A DNA stretch of 13,024 bases from Rhodospirillaceae bacterium UBA4479 (GCA_002389175.1 DGNZ01000415.1:1-13024); one strand, 5' to 3'. Counted from the first letter of the stretch, positions 1-6,152 are shown. Translations and numbers: made by a program. Notes: a model not told the origin generated them from the sequence alone.

Positions 1-626
1 GCTATTTTTAGAGGTGCCCTTAATTCAACTCGGCTCGCCAGCGCTCCCAGGCGTGCCTGACGCAATCCACCCATGATCAAACCCATCAGATCATGATCAT
101 CTAAAAGGAATGAAAATTCCAAAATGGGAAGAGCGACAGCGTCTTCAGGATCTTCTGCAAGCGTCATGGCAATCGATTTTGGTACCGTACCCAAGGACTT
201 TTCTGAGTTGGCAAGCGCCACTCGAACTTGTTTGTCTTGGTCAACAGCGAGCGTTTTGAGAATTTCGTAGGCCATTTCCGTGACCTTTTCGTTTTGATCA
301 GGTCGCAAATCCGGCAACACCTCTGATAGTTTTTCCGAAAGCGCGAGACGAACTTGAACTTCCTTGTCCTTTGAAAGGACGACATCCGCTTGGATCGGCG
401 TATCAGGATTTCGAGCGACAGCGCACCGAACTTTGTAATCCTGATCCGACGACAGGAAATAGAGTATTTCGGGTCGTACGCCTTCCGAATTAGCCAATTC
501 GATCTTTTTCTTGGAACCTTCCTCTAACAGGATTCGTTTGCATTCGTCGTAGTTCGGTGCTTTTGGCCGATCTGCTTGGTCTTTACGAATTTTGAACTTG
601 AACCACTTTTCCAGCATTGAAGCCAT
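1..626 (-). CDS. DUF2336 family protein with HEAT-like repeats (3' end cut off by the window)
   Basis: Reading the minus strand from an ATG at 626 gives 208 open codons to the window edge, so the C-terminus is missing. The visible part is largely helical and repetitive, with a recurring D-x4-V-R-x-A-x-A pattern at about residues 61-73 (ending VRCAVARN), 87-98 (VRLALSE) and 129-141 (VRVALANS), and a degenerate copy at 159-170 ending in ALPILE. The next stretch, with DDHDLMGLI and then ALASRVEL, matches the pattern I associate with DUF2336 proteins of alphaproteobacteria. HEAT-like arrays usually bind proteins; no catalytic motif, signal peptide or membrane segment is seen, so a cytoplasmic role is likely and the function is unknown. 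The start could instead be the ATG at 617, which is better spaced from the AGGATGG upstream. It has a separate position from the next operon, 349 bases away. Confidence 0.8.
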   Translation of the reverse strand, partial: MASMLEKWFKFKIRKDQADRPKAPNYDECKRILLEEGSKKKIELANSEGVRPEILYFLSSDQDYKVRCAVARNPDTPIQADVVLSKDKEVQVRLALSEKLSEVLPDLRPDQNEKVTEMAYEILKTLAVDQDKQVRVALANSEKSLGTVPKSIAMTLAEDPEDAVALPILEFSFLLDDHDLMGLIMGGLRQARLGALASRVELRAPLKI

Positions 627-975
627 CCATCCTGTAAGATACTTGAGCGACCCATTTCTATTATTTTCGCCGCTACAGAGCGTCGCAGCATGTTAGACTT
701 TAGTCACCGACAAATCTTACACGATTTCTAAGGTTTCGCAGAGTCTCTGTGGATGTCTTGAAAGGGCGCTATACCGTCGTTGGTTTTATGGCAAGGAATA
801 CGAAAAGCTGCCAATGAATCTAAACCGTCCTCCCGGAAGCCGATAGGCTGTCCGGGATCTTCTATGATCATGAAAATTATTTGTGTGTGAGACAAGATCC
901 CGGATCAAGTCCGGGACGACGCATAAATTGAAGCGTCTGGATTTCCCCTTAAGGAGCGAACTCAAATCCGTTTAA
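627..975. other. Intergenic region without a gene (contains a repeat element)
   Basis: These 349 bases lie between the DUF3501 stop and the DUF2336 start. No convincing reading frame, tRNA fold or other RNA gene was found by eye. The only clear structure is the nested inverted-repeat element at 826-921. The stretch 627-825 must hold the promoter of the DUF2336 gene, but no -35/-10 pair stands out. Confidence 0.6.
826..921. repeat. 96-base nested inverted-repeat element (MITE/REP-like)
   Basis: The outer ends CGTCCTCCCGGA (826-837) and TCCGGGACGACG (910-921) are inverted repeats matching at 11 of 12 positions. Inside them TCCGGGATCTT (851-861) and AAGATCCCGGA (894-904) are a perfect 11-base inverted repeat. 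Each end can also fold on its own: TCCCGGA/TCCGGGA at 898-904/910-916 with a 5-base loop, and 831-837/851-857 with an inner AGCC-GATA-GGCT stem. The right end has the CCCGGATCAAGTCCGGG form that I recall as a frequent dispersed repeat in Rhodospirillales-like genomes. It has no coding capacity and no clear target-site duplication. Lying 55 bases after the DUF3501 stop, its right hairpin could also act as a 3' end or stability element for that operon. Confidence 0.65.
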
Positions 976-1560
976 TCAGCTAAAATCGCTAACCAGCGCC
1001 GCCTTTGTCTCTTCAGGCATAATCGAGATGTGGCCGTATTTCGCATGCGCAATGCCGACCATAATGCGATCAGCAGCTTTGAACTTTTTGACCTGTTCAT
1101 CCGTGAACGGGAAGTGGATGAACTGCACCGATGACGCTTTGCCGTCTGCGGTGGTGCGGTCGACATCTTCTTCGGGAACGCCTTTGACCGTTTCGCCATC
1201 AAATTCGATGGTGATGGTTTCTTCGACTCCACCCAGACCTGCCAAAAATGCCGCACGACGCTGCGGATCATCAATTTCAAACATCAACGTCGCGACCAAT
1301 TCGCAGCCGTTCGGAATCAAGGGATTATAGGCGCTCAACTCGTCAGGAATCTGCTCTTCACCACCTTTTTCGATGAACAGCATTTCATGCACTTGGTGCC
1401 ACATGGTCTCGTAGCTTTCGAAGAAGAACATGGCATCGGGCCCGCACGCCATGCGCCGTGTGCGTTTCACCCCGGTCATACGCGCGCGGCTTTCTTTGCG
1501 GCCTGCGCTGTACTCTTCCATCGAGATGATATCGTCGCGGGTGATTTCAGTCTTCGTCAT
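976..1560 (-). CDS. DUF3501 family protein
   Basis: A 194-residue protein of unknown biochemical function that I recognise as DUF3501. The N-terminal part has EYSAGRKESRARM followed by a basic KRTRR stretch (about 16-36), then FFESYETMWHQVHEML (46-61). The middle has YNPLIPNGCELVATLMFEI (78-96), and the C-terminal part has SSVQFIHFPFTDEQ (143-156) and AHAKYGH (171-177). It has only two cysteines (39 and 86), not arranged as an Fe-S motif, and no signal peptide or membrane segment, so it is probably a soluble cytoplasmic partner. It is the last gene of the rubrerythrin operon, 30 bases after the Fe-S protein, with AAAGGAC as a plausible ribosome binding site 7 bases before the ATG. Families of this type recur next to rubrerythrin and a CCG-domain Fe-S protein, which suggests a shared role in peroxide or iron handling; that is inference. 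Confidence 0.88.
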   Translation of the reverse strand: MTKTEITRDDIISMEEYSAGRKESRARMTGVKRTRRMACGPDAMFFFESYETMWHQVHEMLFIEKGGEEQIPDELSAYNPLIPNGCELVATLMFEIDDPQRRAAFLAGLGGVEETITIEFDGETVKGVPEEDVDRTTADGKASSVQFIHFPFTDEQVKKFKAADRIMVGIAHAKYGHISIMPEETKAALVSDFS

Positions 1561-1590
1561 CGTCTTCGTCCTTTGATTTTTAGCGTTTGG

Positions 1591-2922
1591 TCACAGGCCG
1601 TAGGCACGCGCGACCAGCTCAATCGGATGCTGCATGGTATCGATGCCATCTGTGGGCTTATCCAACTTCTCGATACCTTGCAGAATATGGTCACGGGCCA
1701 AAGGGCATTCTGACAATACGTATTTGCTTTCAGCTGCAGCCGCTTTGCGGGCCACGGGCTTGCCAACCTTGAGTGCGACTTCGAAGTTTTCCTTCATGAC
1801 ACCCCATGATCCGCCATGACCGGAGCAACGCTCAATAATCGTGACATCGATATCGGGGATCAATCGCAGCATTTCTGCGGCTTTTTGTCCCATGTTCTGG
1901 GCACGCGAATGGCAGGAAATATGAACCGTGACACCGCCTTCGAGAGCGTTGATCCCTTCGACCATGCCTTCGTTCTTGGCGATGGAGACGACATACTCAG
2001 TGATATCAGATGTGGCAGCACTTAGCTTTTTGACGTTCTCATCGTCAGGCACAATCAATGGCCATTCGAATTTCAGCATCAATGCGCAGGATGGCACCAG
2101 GGCAATGACGTCGTAGCCTTTTTCGATCCATGGCATCAGATCTTTGGCCGTCAATTGAGCGCTTTCGGCCACAGCACCTATATCACCCTGTTCCAGTTGC
2201 GGCATGCCACAGCAGCGTGGATAGACGACTTCGGTCTCAACACCGTTCTTGGCCAAGATGGCGCGCGCCGCTTCGCCGATATCAGGGTTGTTGTAGTTGG
2301 CAAAGCACGTCGCATAGAGCACGGCTTTCCGGCCATAAGCGGGTGCATCTTTATTAACAGTGGGCGCGTTATCGCGCTTGGCAAAGGGCTTGGATGTAAA
2401 TTCAGGCAGATGTGCATCACGATGAACACCAACCACGCTTTCCATGATTGGACGCGTCACTGAATTGCCGCATTTGCCAGCCCAGTTGGTCAGTCCTGAC
2501 ATTTTCGATGCGATTTTACCGTTACGATCCGTCTTGGTGATCTGTTTGGCACCCGCAGGGATCATGCCCTTTTGATTTTCAATGGCCCGGTAGCGCAGCA
2601 TCAAGTGCGGGAAGTCCAAGTTGAATTCGTGCGGCGGCACGTACGGACATTTGGTCATGAAGCACATATCACAAAGCGTGCATGCATCTACAACGGGCTT
2701 GAAATCTTTGCTATCGACGGTATCGAGTTCGCCACTTTCTGACTCATCAATCAGGTCGAATAATTTCGGAAAACTGTCACACAGGTTAAAGCAACGGCGG
2801 CACCCGTGGCAGATATCAAAGACACGGCGCAGTTCATCGTCCAGCTTCGCTTCGTCGTAAAAATCGACTTCTGTCCAAGGGATTGGATGGCGCTCTGGGG
2901 CTTCGAGGCTACCTTCGCTCAT
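1591..2922 (-). CDS. Two-[4Fe-4S] CCG-domain oxidoreductase, GlpC/HdrB-like, rubrerythrin-associated
   Basis: A 443-residue Fe-S protein. Near the N-terminus are two cluster motifs: C38-x2-C41-x2-C44-x3-C48 and C81-x2-C84-x2-C87-x4-C92-P, typical of a ferredoxin-like domain binding two [4Fe-4S] clusters. Two cysteine-rich CCG-type domains follow: C206 with C237-C238-G and C279, then C337 with C366-S-G-H and C406. This layout resembles GlpC, GlcF and HdrB/D subunits, which pass electrons between a cofactor and a partner. No flavin or NAD(P) motif is visible, so it is probably an electron carrier or a subunit. The frame is open further upstream to 3129, but that part overlaps the rubrerythrin gene. 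The ATG at 2922 has GGGAG seven bases upstream and starts the conserved sequence, so I chose it. It lies between rubrerythrin and DUF3501, which suggests it may deliver electrons to the diiron protein; this is untested. Confidence 0.9.
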   Translation of the reverse strand: MSEGSLEAPERHPIPWTEVDFYDEAKLDDELRRVFDICHGCRRCFNLCDSFPKLFDLIDESESGELDTVDSKDFKPVVDACTLCDMCFMTKCPYVPPHEFNLDFPHLMLRYRAIENQKGMIPAGAKQITKTDRNGKIASKMSGLTNWAGKCGNSVTRPIMESVVGVHRDAHLPEFTSKPFAKRDNAPTVNKDAPAYGRKAVLYATCFANYNNPDIGEAARAILAKNGVETEVVYPRCCGMPQLEQGDIGAVAESAQLTAKDLMPWIEKGYDVIALVPSCALMLKFEWPLIVPDDENVKKLSAATSDITEYVVSIAKNEGMVEGINALEGGVTVHISCHSRAQNMGQKAAEMLRLIPDIDVTIIERCSGHGGSWGVMKENFEVALKVGKPVARKAAAAESKYVLSECPLARDHILQGIEKLDKPTDGIDTMQHPIELVARAYGL

Positions 2923-2981
2923 GACGCGGCTCCCGTTAAAGGCAAATAATAAATTAAATGAAAAAGGCTTAGGTATCAGAA

Positions 2982-3002
2982 GGGGGGCTAATGCCCCCCC
3001 CC
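2982..3002 (-). promoter_or_regulatory. GC-rich intercistronic hairpin between rubrerythrin and the Fe-S gene
   Basis: GGGGGGC (2982-2988) and GCCCCCC (2993-2999) form a perfect 7-base stem with a 4-base TAAT loop, inside the 103-base gap between the rubrerythrin stop and the next start. On the transcribed strand only two T residues follow directly, so it is a poor intrinsic terminator. It fits better as a partial terminator or mRNA-stabilising hairpin that gives more rubrerythrin than Fe-S protein. The C side is a run of nine (2994-3002), so the stem can slip in register. Confidence 0.5.
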
Positions 3003-3025
3003 GTCGTATCATCACAACGTGATAA

Positions 3026-3442
3026 TTAGTCCATGCTGTCGAGTGCTTTCTGGAAGCGACCCGCGTGAGACTTTTCAGCCTTTGCCAGCGTTTCGAACCA
3101 GTCAGCAATCTCGTCGAAGCCTTCGTCACGAGCGGTTTTCGCCATGCCAGGATACATGTCGGTGTACTCGTGGGTTTCGCCAGCGATGGCCGCTTTCAAG
3201 TTAGCGTCCGTGGCTCCAATTGGCTCACCGGTTGCAGGATCGCCCACTTCTTCAAGGAACTCGAGGTGGCCGTGTGCGTGGCCAGTTTCACCTTCGGCGG
3301 TGGAACGGAAAACAGATGCAACGTCGTTGTAGCCTTCGATGTCTGCCTTTTGGGCGAAGTACAAGTAGCGACGGTTAGCCTGCGATTCGCCAGCGAATGC
3401 AGCTTTCAGGTTTTCTTCGGTTTGAGTTCCTTTGAGGGACAT
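3026..3442 (-). CDS. Rubrerythrin-type diiron protein without rubredoxin domain
   Basis: A 138-residue four-helix-bundle diiron protein. Ligand motifs are visible: E19 in AGES (helix 1), E52-x2-H55 in EGETGHAHGH (helix 2), E89 and possibly E92 in AGETHEY (helix 3), and E123-x2-H126 in AEKSH (helix 4). The two AGE-containing halves show the internal duplication of the family. Classical rubrerythrin carries a C-terminal rubredoxin domain with CxxC pairs; this protein ends after the bundle and has no cysteine, so an outside electron donor is needed. Rubrerythrins reduce hydrogen peroxide to water and can oxidise iron. The ATG at 3442 has AAGGAGG five bases upstream, the strongest ribosome binding site in the window, which suggests high expression. 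It is first in an operon with the Fe-S protein and DUF3501, and an Irr-type box with a promoter lies upstream. Confidence 0.93.
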   Translation of the reverse strand: MSLKGTQTEENLKAAFAGESQANRRYLYFAQKADIEGYNDVASVFRSTAEGETGHAHGHLEFLEEVGDPATGEPIGATDANLKAAIAGETHEYTDMYPGMAKTARDEGFDEIADWFETLAKAEKSHAGRFQKALDSMD

Positions 3443-3512
3443 TTGATCCTCCTTGTTAAGATCGGTCAGTTGATTTTTAAAGCTTTATCACGCGAGCTAT
3501 TGCGCTTACCGG

Positions 3513-3541
3513 AATATGGTAATGATATGGTCCGGAGTCAA
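3513..3541 (-). promoter_or_regulatory. Candidate sigma-70 promoter of the rubrerythrin operon
   Basis: On the minus strand TTGACT (3541-3536) is followed after exactly 17 bases by CATATT (3518-3513), matching 5 of 6 and 4 of 6 consensus positions. The predicted start near 3506 gives a leader of about 64 bases, with a TAAAGCTTTA palindrome at 3478-3487. No other pair of this quality was seen between irr and the rubrerythrin gene. Confidence 0.55.
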
Positions 3542-3544
3542 TAT

Positions 3545-3561
3545 ATTGGAATTATTCTAAA
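3545..3561 (-). promoter_or_regulatory. Candidate Irr box (iron control element)
   Basis: The minus strand reads TTTAGAA-TAA-TTCCAAT. The alphaproteobacterial Irr motif, as I recall it, is TTTAGAA-N3-TTCTAAA; 12 of the 14 defined positions agree and the left half is perfect. It sits 3 bases upstream of the -35 element of the rubrerythrin promoter and 8 bases after the irr stop codon. Irr binds such sites under low iron and usually represses iron-using genes. The place just upstream of -35 would also allow activation, so the sign of control is open. Confidence 0.5.
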
Positions 3562-3569
3562 GAGTTTTA

Positions 3570-3986
3570 TCAAGCTTCGGTAACACGAACGATAACATCG
3601 ACACGTGAAATCTTCGATCCCGCTGGTGCATCAGGCAGTTCAGCCAAGACAACATCCGCAGACGAAATGTCTTCCAAAACACCTTTGTCTTCGAAATAGA
3701 AGTGATGGTGTTCTGACGTGTTGGTGTCAAAATAAGATCTGCCTGAATCGACGACGATTTCACGGAGCAGACCCACCTGGGTAAATTGATGCAGTGTATT
3801 ATATACCGTCGCCAAAGATACCGAGACACCCGCAGATGACGCATCGCGATGCAGGGTCTCGGCGGTCATGTGATGATCTTCGCCAACAAACATCAATGAT
3901 GCCAAATCGACACGCTGGCGGGTCGGTCGAAGACCCACATTGCGGAGACGATCGGTGATTTGTGCGTGTACTGAATGAGCGTTCAT
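3570..3986 (-). CDS. irr: Irr, Fur-family iron/heme-responsive transcription regulator
   Basis: A 138-residue Fur-family protein. The winged-helix N-terminal half includes GLRPTRQRVDLASLMF (18-33), HHMTAETLH (38-46) and the recognition helix region SVSLATVYNTLHQF (55-68). The dimerisation half holds EHHHFYFE (92-99), with the HHH triplet characteristic of Irr. The CxxC structural zinc pairs of Fur are absent, as is the N-terminal heme-regulatory GCPW-type motif of Bradyrhizobium Irr. Irr acts under iron limitation on genes for heme synthesis, iron storage and iron-sulfur proteins. It lies 57 bases after fabI on the same strand; irr next to the fabA-fabB-fabI genes is a neighbourhood I recall from other alphaproteobacteria. 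There is no clear ribosome binding site and the next methionine is at residue 32, so the ATG at 3986 is the start. It may be transcribed from its own promoter as a nearly leaderless mRNA. Confidence 0.9.
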   Translation of the reverse strand: MNAHSVHAQITDRLRNVGLRPTRQRVDLASLMFVGEDHHMTAETLHRDASSAGVSVSLATVYNTLHQFTQVGLLREIVVDSGRSYFDTNTSEHHHFYFEDKGVLEDISSADVVLAELPDAPAGSKISRVDVIVRVTEA

Positions 3987-3992
3987 ATCACC

Positions 3993-4021
3993 GATATATG
4001 TCTTAACGTTTCTAATAACAA
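3993..4021 (-). promoter_or_regulatory. Candidate irr promoter giving a nearly leaderless transcript
   Basis: TTGTTA (4021-4016) and TATATC (3998-3993) are spaced by 17 bases on the minus strand, each matching 4 of 6 consensus positions. Transcription would start at about 3986-3988, on or beside the irr start codon, which fits the lack of a Shine-Dalgarno sequence. Weak by sequence alone. Confidence 0.3.
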
Positions 4022-4034
4022 TGATCTAAGTCAA
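4021..4034 (-). promoter_or_regulatory. Candidate FNR/FixK-type operator upstream of irr
   Basis: The minus strand reads TTGACTTAGATCAT, one base from the TTGA-N6-TCAA palindrome bound by FNR, Anr and FixK proteins. Its centre (4027.5) lies 41.5 bases upstream of position 3986, the classical class II activator distance if transcription starts at the irr ATG. It lies wholly in the fabI-irr gap, between the fabI stop (4046-4044) and irr. Confidence 0.4.
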
Positions 4035-4043
4035 GGACACGGA

Positions 4044-4877
4044 TTAGACGTCTTCTGGGAACGGCACGCCAATAATATTATACCCACTGTCCACGTGGTG
4101 GATTTCACCCGTCACACCCATCGACAGATCAGACAGTAAATAGAGAGCCGCGCCGCCTACATCACTGAGTTGGATGTTTCGTTTCAACGGAGCATGTTTC
4201 TCATTCCAACGCAGAATATGACGCGCACCGGAAATGGCACTTCCCGCCAACGTCCGCATAGGTCCTGGTGAAAGCGCGTTCACGCGAATGCCATCGCCAC
4301 CCAAATCTGAGGCCAAATAACGCACGCTGGCTTCGAGGGCCGCCTTGGCGACACCCATCACATTGTAATGTGGAACCACGCGGTTGGAGCCGGAAAACGA
4401 CAACGCAATCATACTGCCGCCATTGGTCATGGCGGGTGCAGCGTGACGCGCCAACGTCGTAAACGAATAACAAGAAACATCCATGGTACGCAGGAAATTA
4501 TCGCGCGTGGTGCCGATGTAACGGCCCTTGAGTTCTTGTTTGTCAGAATAGGCAATTGCATGAACGATGAAATCCATGGAGCCCCACGCAGAAACGGATT
4601 GGTCTATCACGTTGGCAATTGATGCCTCGTCCTCAACATCACATTGCACGATGACGTTGGAGCCAACACTTTCAGCAAGTGGCCGCAAACGTCGTTCAAT
4701 AGCTTCATTCTGATAGGTAAATCCGATTTCTGCACCGTGGGCCGCCAATGTTTCGGCGATGCCCCAACCGATTGATCGATCATTGGCAACGCCCATGACC
4801 AAACCGCGCTTACCCTGCATGAGGCCACCTGTTACTGGTGTCACTTTGGCGTCGCTTGCTGGTTTTTGTTCATTCAC
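4044..4877 (-). CDS. fabI: Enoyl-[acyl-carrier-protein] reductase (NADH), FabI
   Basis: A 277-residue short-chain dehydrogenase/reductase that performs the last reduction of each fatty acid elongation round, enoyl-ACP to acyl-ACP with NADH. The nucleotide-binding motif GVANDRSIGWG is at 29-39, and the active-site pair Y171-x6-K178 lies in YNVMGVAK, matching E. coli Tyr156 and Lys163. The residue corresponding to E. coli Tyr146 is Phe161 here. It starts with GTG at 4877, four bases after the fabB stop, with GAGGG overlapping the fabB end as ribosome binding site, so translation is probably coupled. An ATG in frame at 4820 with AGGTGG upstream would give 258 residues, nearer the 262 of E. coli, so the first 19 residues are uncertain. 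It is third in the fabA-fabB-fabI set and is the triclosan/diazaborine target family. Confidence 0.95.
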   Translation of the reverse strand: MNEQKPASDAKVTPVTGGLMQGKRGLVMGVANDRSIGWGIAETLAAHGAEIGFTYQNEAIERRLRPLAESVGSNVIVQCDVEDEASIANVIDQSVSAWGSMDFIVHAIAYSDKQELKGRYIGTTRDNFLRTMDVSCYSFTTLARHAAPAMTNGGSMIALSFSGSNRVVPHYNVMGVAKAALEASVRYLASDLGGDGIRVNALSPGPMRTLAGSAISGARHILRWNEKHAPLKRNIQLSDVGGAALYLLSDLSMGVTGEIHHVDSGYNIIGVPFPEDV

Positions 4878-4881
4878 GGCC

Positions 4882-6102
4882 TTAACCCTCTAACCGTTTG
4901 AACGCCAGCGTCGCGTTTGTTCCACCAAATCCAAAGCTGTTGGATATGACACAGTTCAGATCCGCATCATCAATACGTGTCGAGACGATGTCAGCATCCC
5001 CTGCTTCTGGGTCTAAATTATCAACATTGGCCGACGCGGCGATGAAATTGTTGTTCATCATAATCAGCGAATAAATTGCCTCGTGGGCACCCGTCGCTCC
5101 TTGGCTGTGTCCGGTCAACGATTTGGTCGAGGAAATCTTTGGCATGTGAGCACCAAACACTTCTTGGATCGCCTTAAGCTCGGTCATGTCACCCGCTGGT
5201 GTCGAAGTGCCGTGTGCGTTGATGTAATCAACCTTGGTGTTTCCAAGACCCGCCGTTGCCATTTGCATGCAACGTCGCGCCCCTTCACCCGATGGGGCCA
5301 CCATATCGACACCGTCTGATGTGGCACCATAGCCAACGACTTCGCCGTAAATTTTCGCACCGCGCGCCTTGGCGTGTTCGTATTCTTCGAGGACCACAAC
5401 ACCGGCCCCACCAGCGATCACAAAACCATCACGGTCGACATCAAACGGACGGGATGCTTTTTCAGGCGTGTCATTGTACTTGGAAGACAACGCCCCCATG
5501 GCATCGAACAATACAGTCAGCGTCCAATGCAGTTCTTCGGCGCCGCCTGCAAAGACGACGTCTTGCTTGCCCCATTGGATGAGTTCAGCCCCGTTGCCAA
5601 TACAGTGTGCACTTGTCGAACACGCTGAAGAAATCGAATAACTGAGGCCGCGCATATGGAACGCCGTCGAAATATTCGCAGACACCGTAGAGCACATGGC
5701 CTTTGGCACCGCGTAGGGACCGACTCGTTTTGCACTCTTTTCGCGCGCCGTATCAACGGCTTCGGTTTGCGCAGATGTTGATGGTCCACCGGACCCCATC
5801 ACCAAGCCTGTCCGCTCGTTGGTCACGATATCATCGCCAAGGCCGGAATCTTCGATGGCTTCTTTCATGGCGACATAGGCATACGCCGCGCCATCACCCA
5901 TAAAACGGCGAAGCTTGCGGTCGATCATTTCGCTCATGTCGATTTTAGGCGCACCGTGTAGATGCGAGCGGAAGCCGCGCTCGGCGTACTCCTGGCAATG
6001 CACGATACCGGACCGGCCTGCTCGAAGGCTATCCGTTACCTCTGCAACGTTGTTTCCAATTGGGGATACGATACCCAGTCCCGTTACCACGACACGTCTC
6101 AT
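4882..6102 (-). CDS. fabB: 3-oxoacyl-[acyl-carrier-protein] synthase I, FabB
   Basis: A 406-residue thiolase-fold condensing enzyme. The catalytic triad is complete: C161 in SSACSTSA, H297 in NAHGTST and H332 in TGHSQGATG, with K327 nearby. The C-terminal SFGFGGTNAT glycine loop (389-398) is also present. FabB elongates acyl-ACP with malonyl-ACP and, with FabA, is required for the anaerobic route to unsaturated fatty acids; placement directly after fabA and the length near the 406 of E. coli FabB favour FabB over FabF. The ATG at 6102 has AAGAGG five bases upstream. The gap to fabA is 47 bases and contains a 17-base tandem duplication; the gap to fabI is four bases. Confidence 0.95.
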   Translation of the reverse strand: MRRVVVTGLGIVSPIGNNVAEVTDSLRAGRSGIVHCQEYAERGFRSHLHGAPKIDMSEMIDRKLRRFMGDGAAYAYVAMKEAIEDSGLGDDIVTNERTGLVMGSGGPSTSAQTEAVDTAREKSAKRVGPYAVPKAMCSTVSANISTAFHMRGLSYSISSACSTSAHCIGNGAELIQWGKQDVVFAGGAEELHWTLTVLFDAMGALSSKYNDTPEKASRPFDVDRDGFVIAGGAGVVVLEEYEHAKARGAKIYGEVVGYGATSDGVDMVAPSGEGARRCMQMATAGLGNTKVDYINAHGTSTPAGDMTELKAIQEVFGAHMPKISSTKSLTGHSQGATGAHEAIYSLIMMNNNFIAASANVDNLDPEAGDADIVSTRIDDADLNCVISNSFGFGGTNATLAFKRLEG

Positions 6103-6118
6103 AGGAACCTCTTTTCCG

Positions 6119-6152
6119 CCAGTCGCTTAAATTCACCAGTCGCTTAAATTTA
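6119..6152. repeat. 17-base tandem duplication at the fabA-fabB junction
   Basis: Two adjacent 17-base units, 6119-6135 and 6136-6152, differ at one base and share CCAGTCGCTTAAATT. The right unit begins, on the transcribed strand, with the fabA stop codon TAA, followed in frame by ATT and a second TAA. A recent local duplication is the simplest reading. Confidence 0.85.

Noticed and set aside
164..385. Minus-strand open frame of 73 codons
   Set aside because: It overlaps the DUF2336 gene in another frame, and only the DUF2336 frame shows repeats.
627..825. Possible tRNA or small RNA ahead of the DUF2336 gene
   Set aside because: No T-loop motif, cloverleaf or terminator hairpin with T-run could be found; only a 4-base stem is seen.
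2923..3129. N-terminal extension of the Fe-S protein to a start at 3129
   Set aside because: It overlaps the rubrerythrin coding region, has no family similarity, and the ATG at 2922 has a good ribosome binding site.
3065..3583. Plus-strand open frame of 172 codons
   Set aside because: Antisense to rubrerythrin and the irr-rubrerythrin intergenic region; no ribosome binding site or recognisable domain.
4001..4016. Second Irr box in front of irr (autoregulation)
   Set aside because: Only the left half ATTAGAA resembles the motif; the right half fits at three of seven positions.
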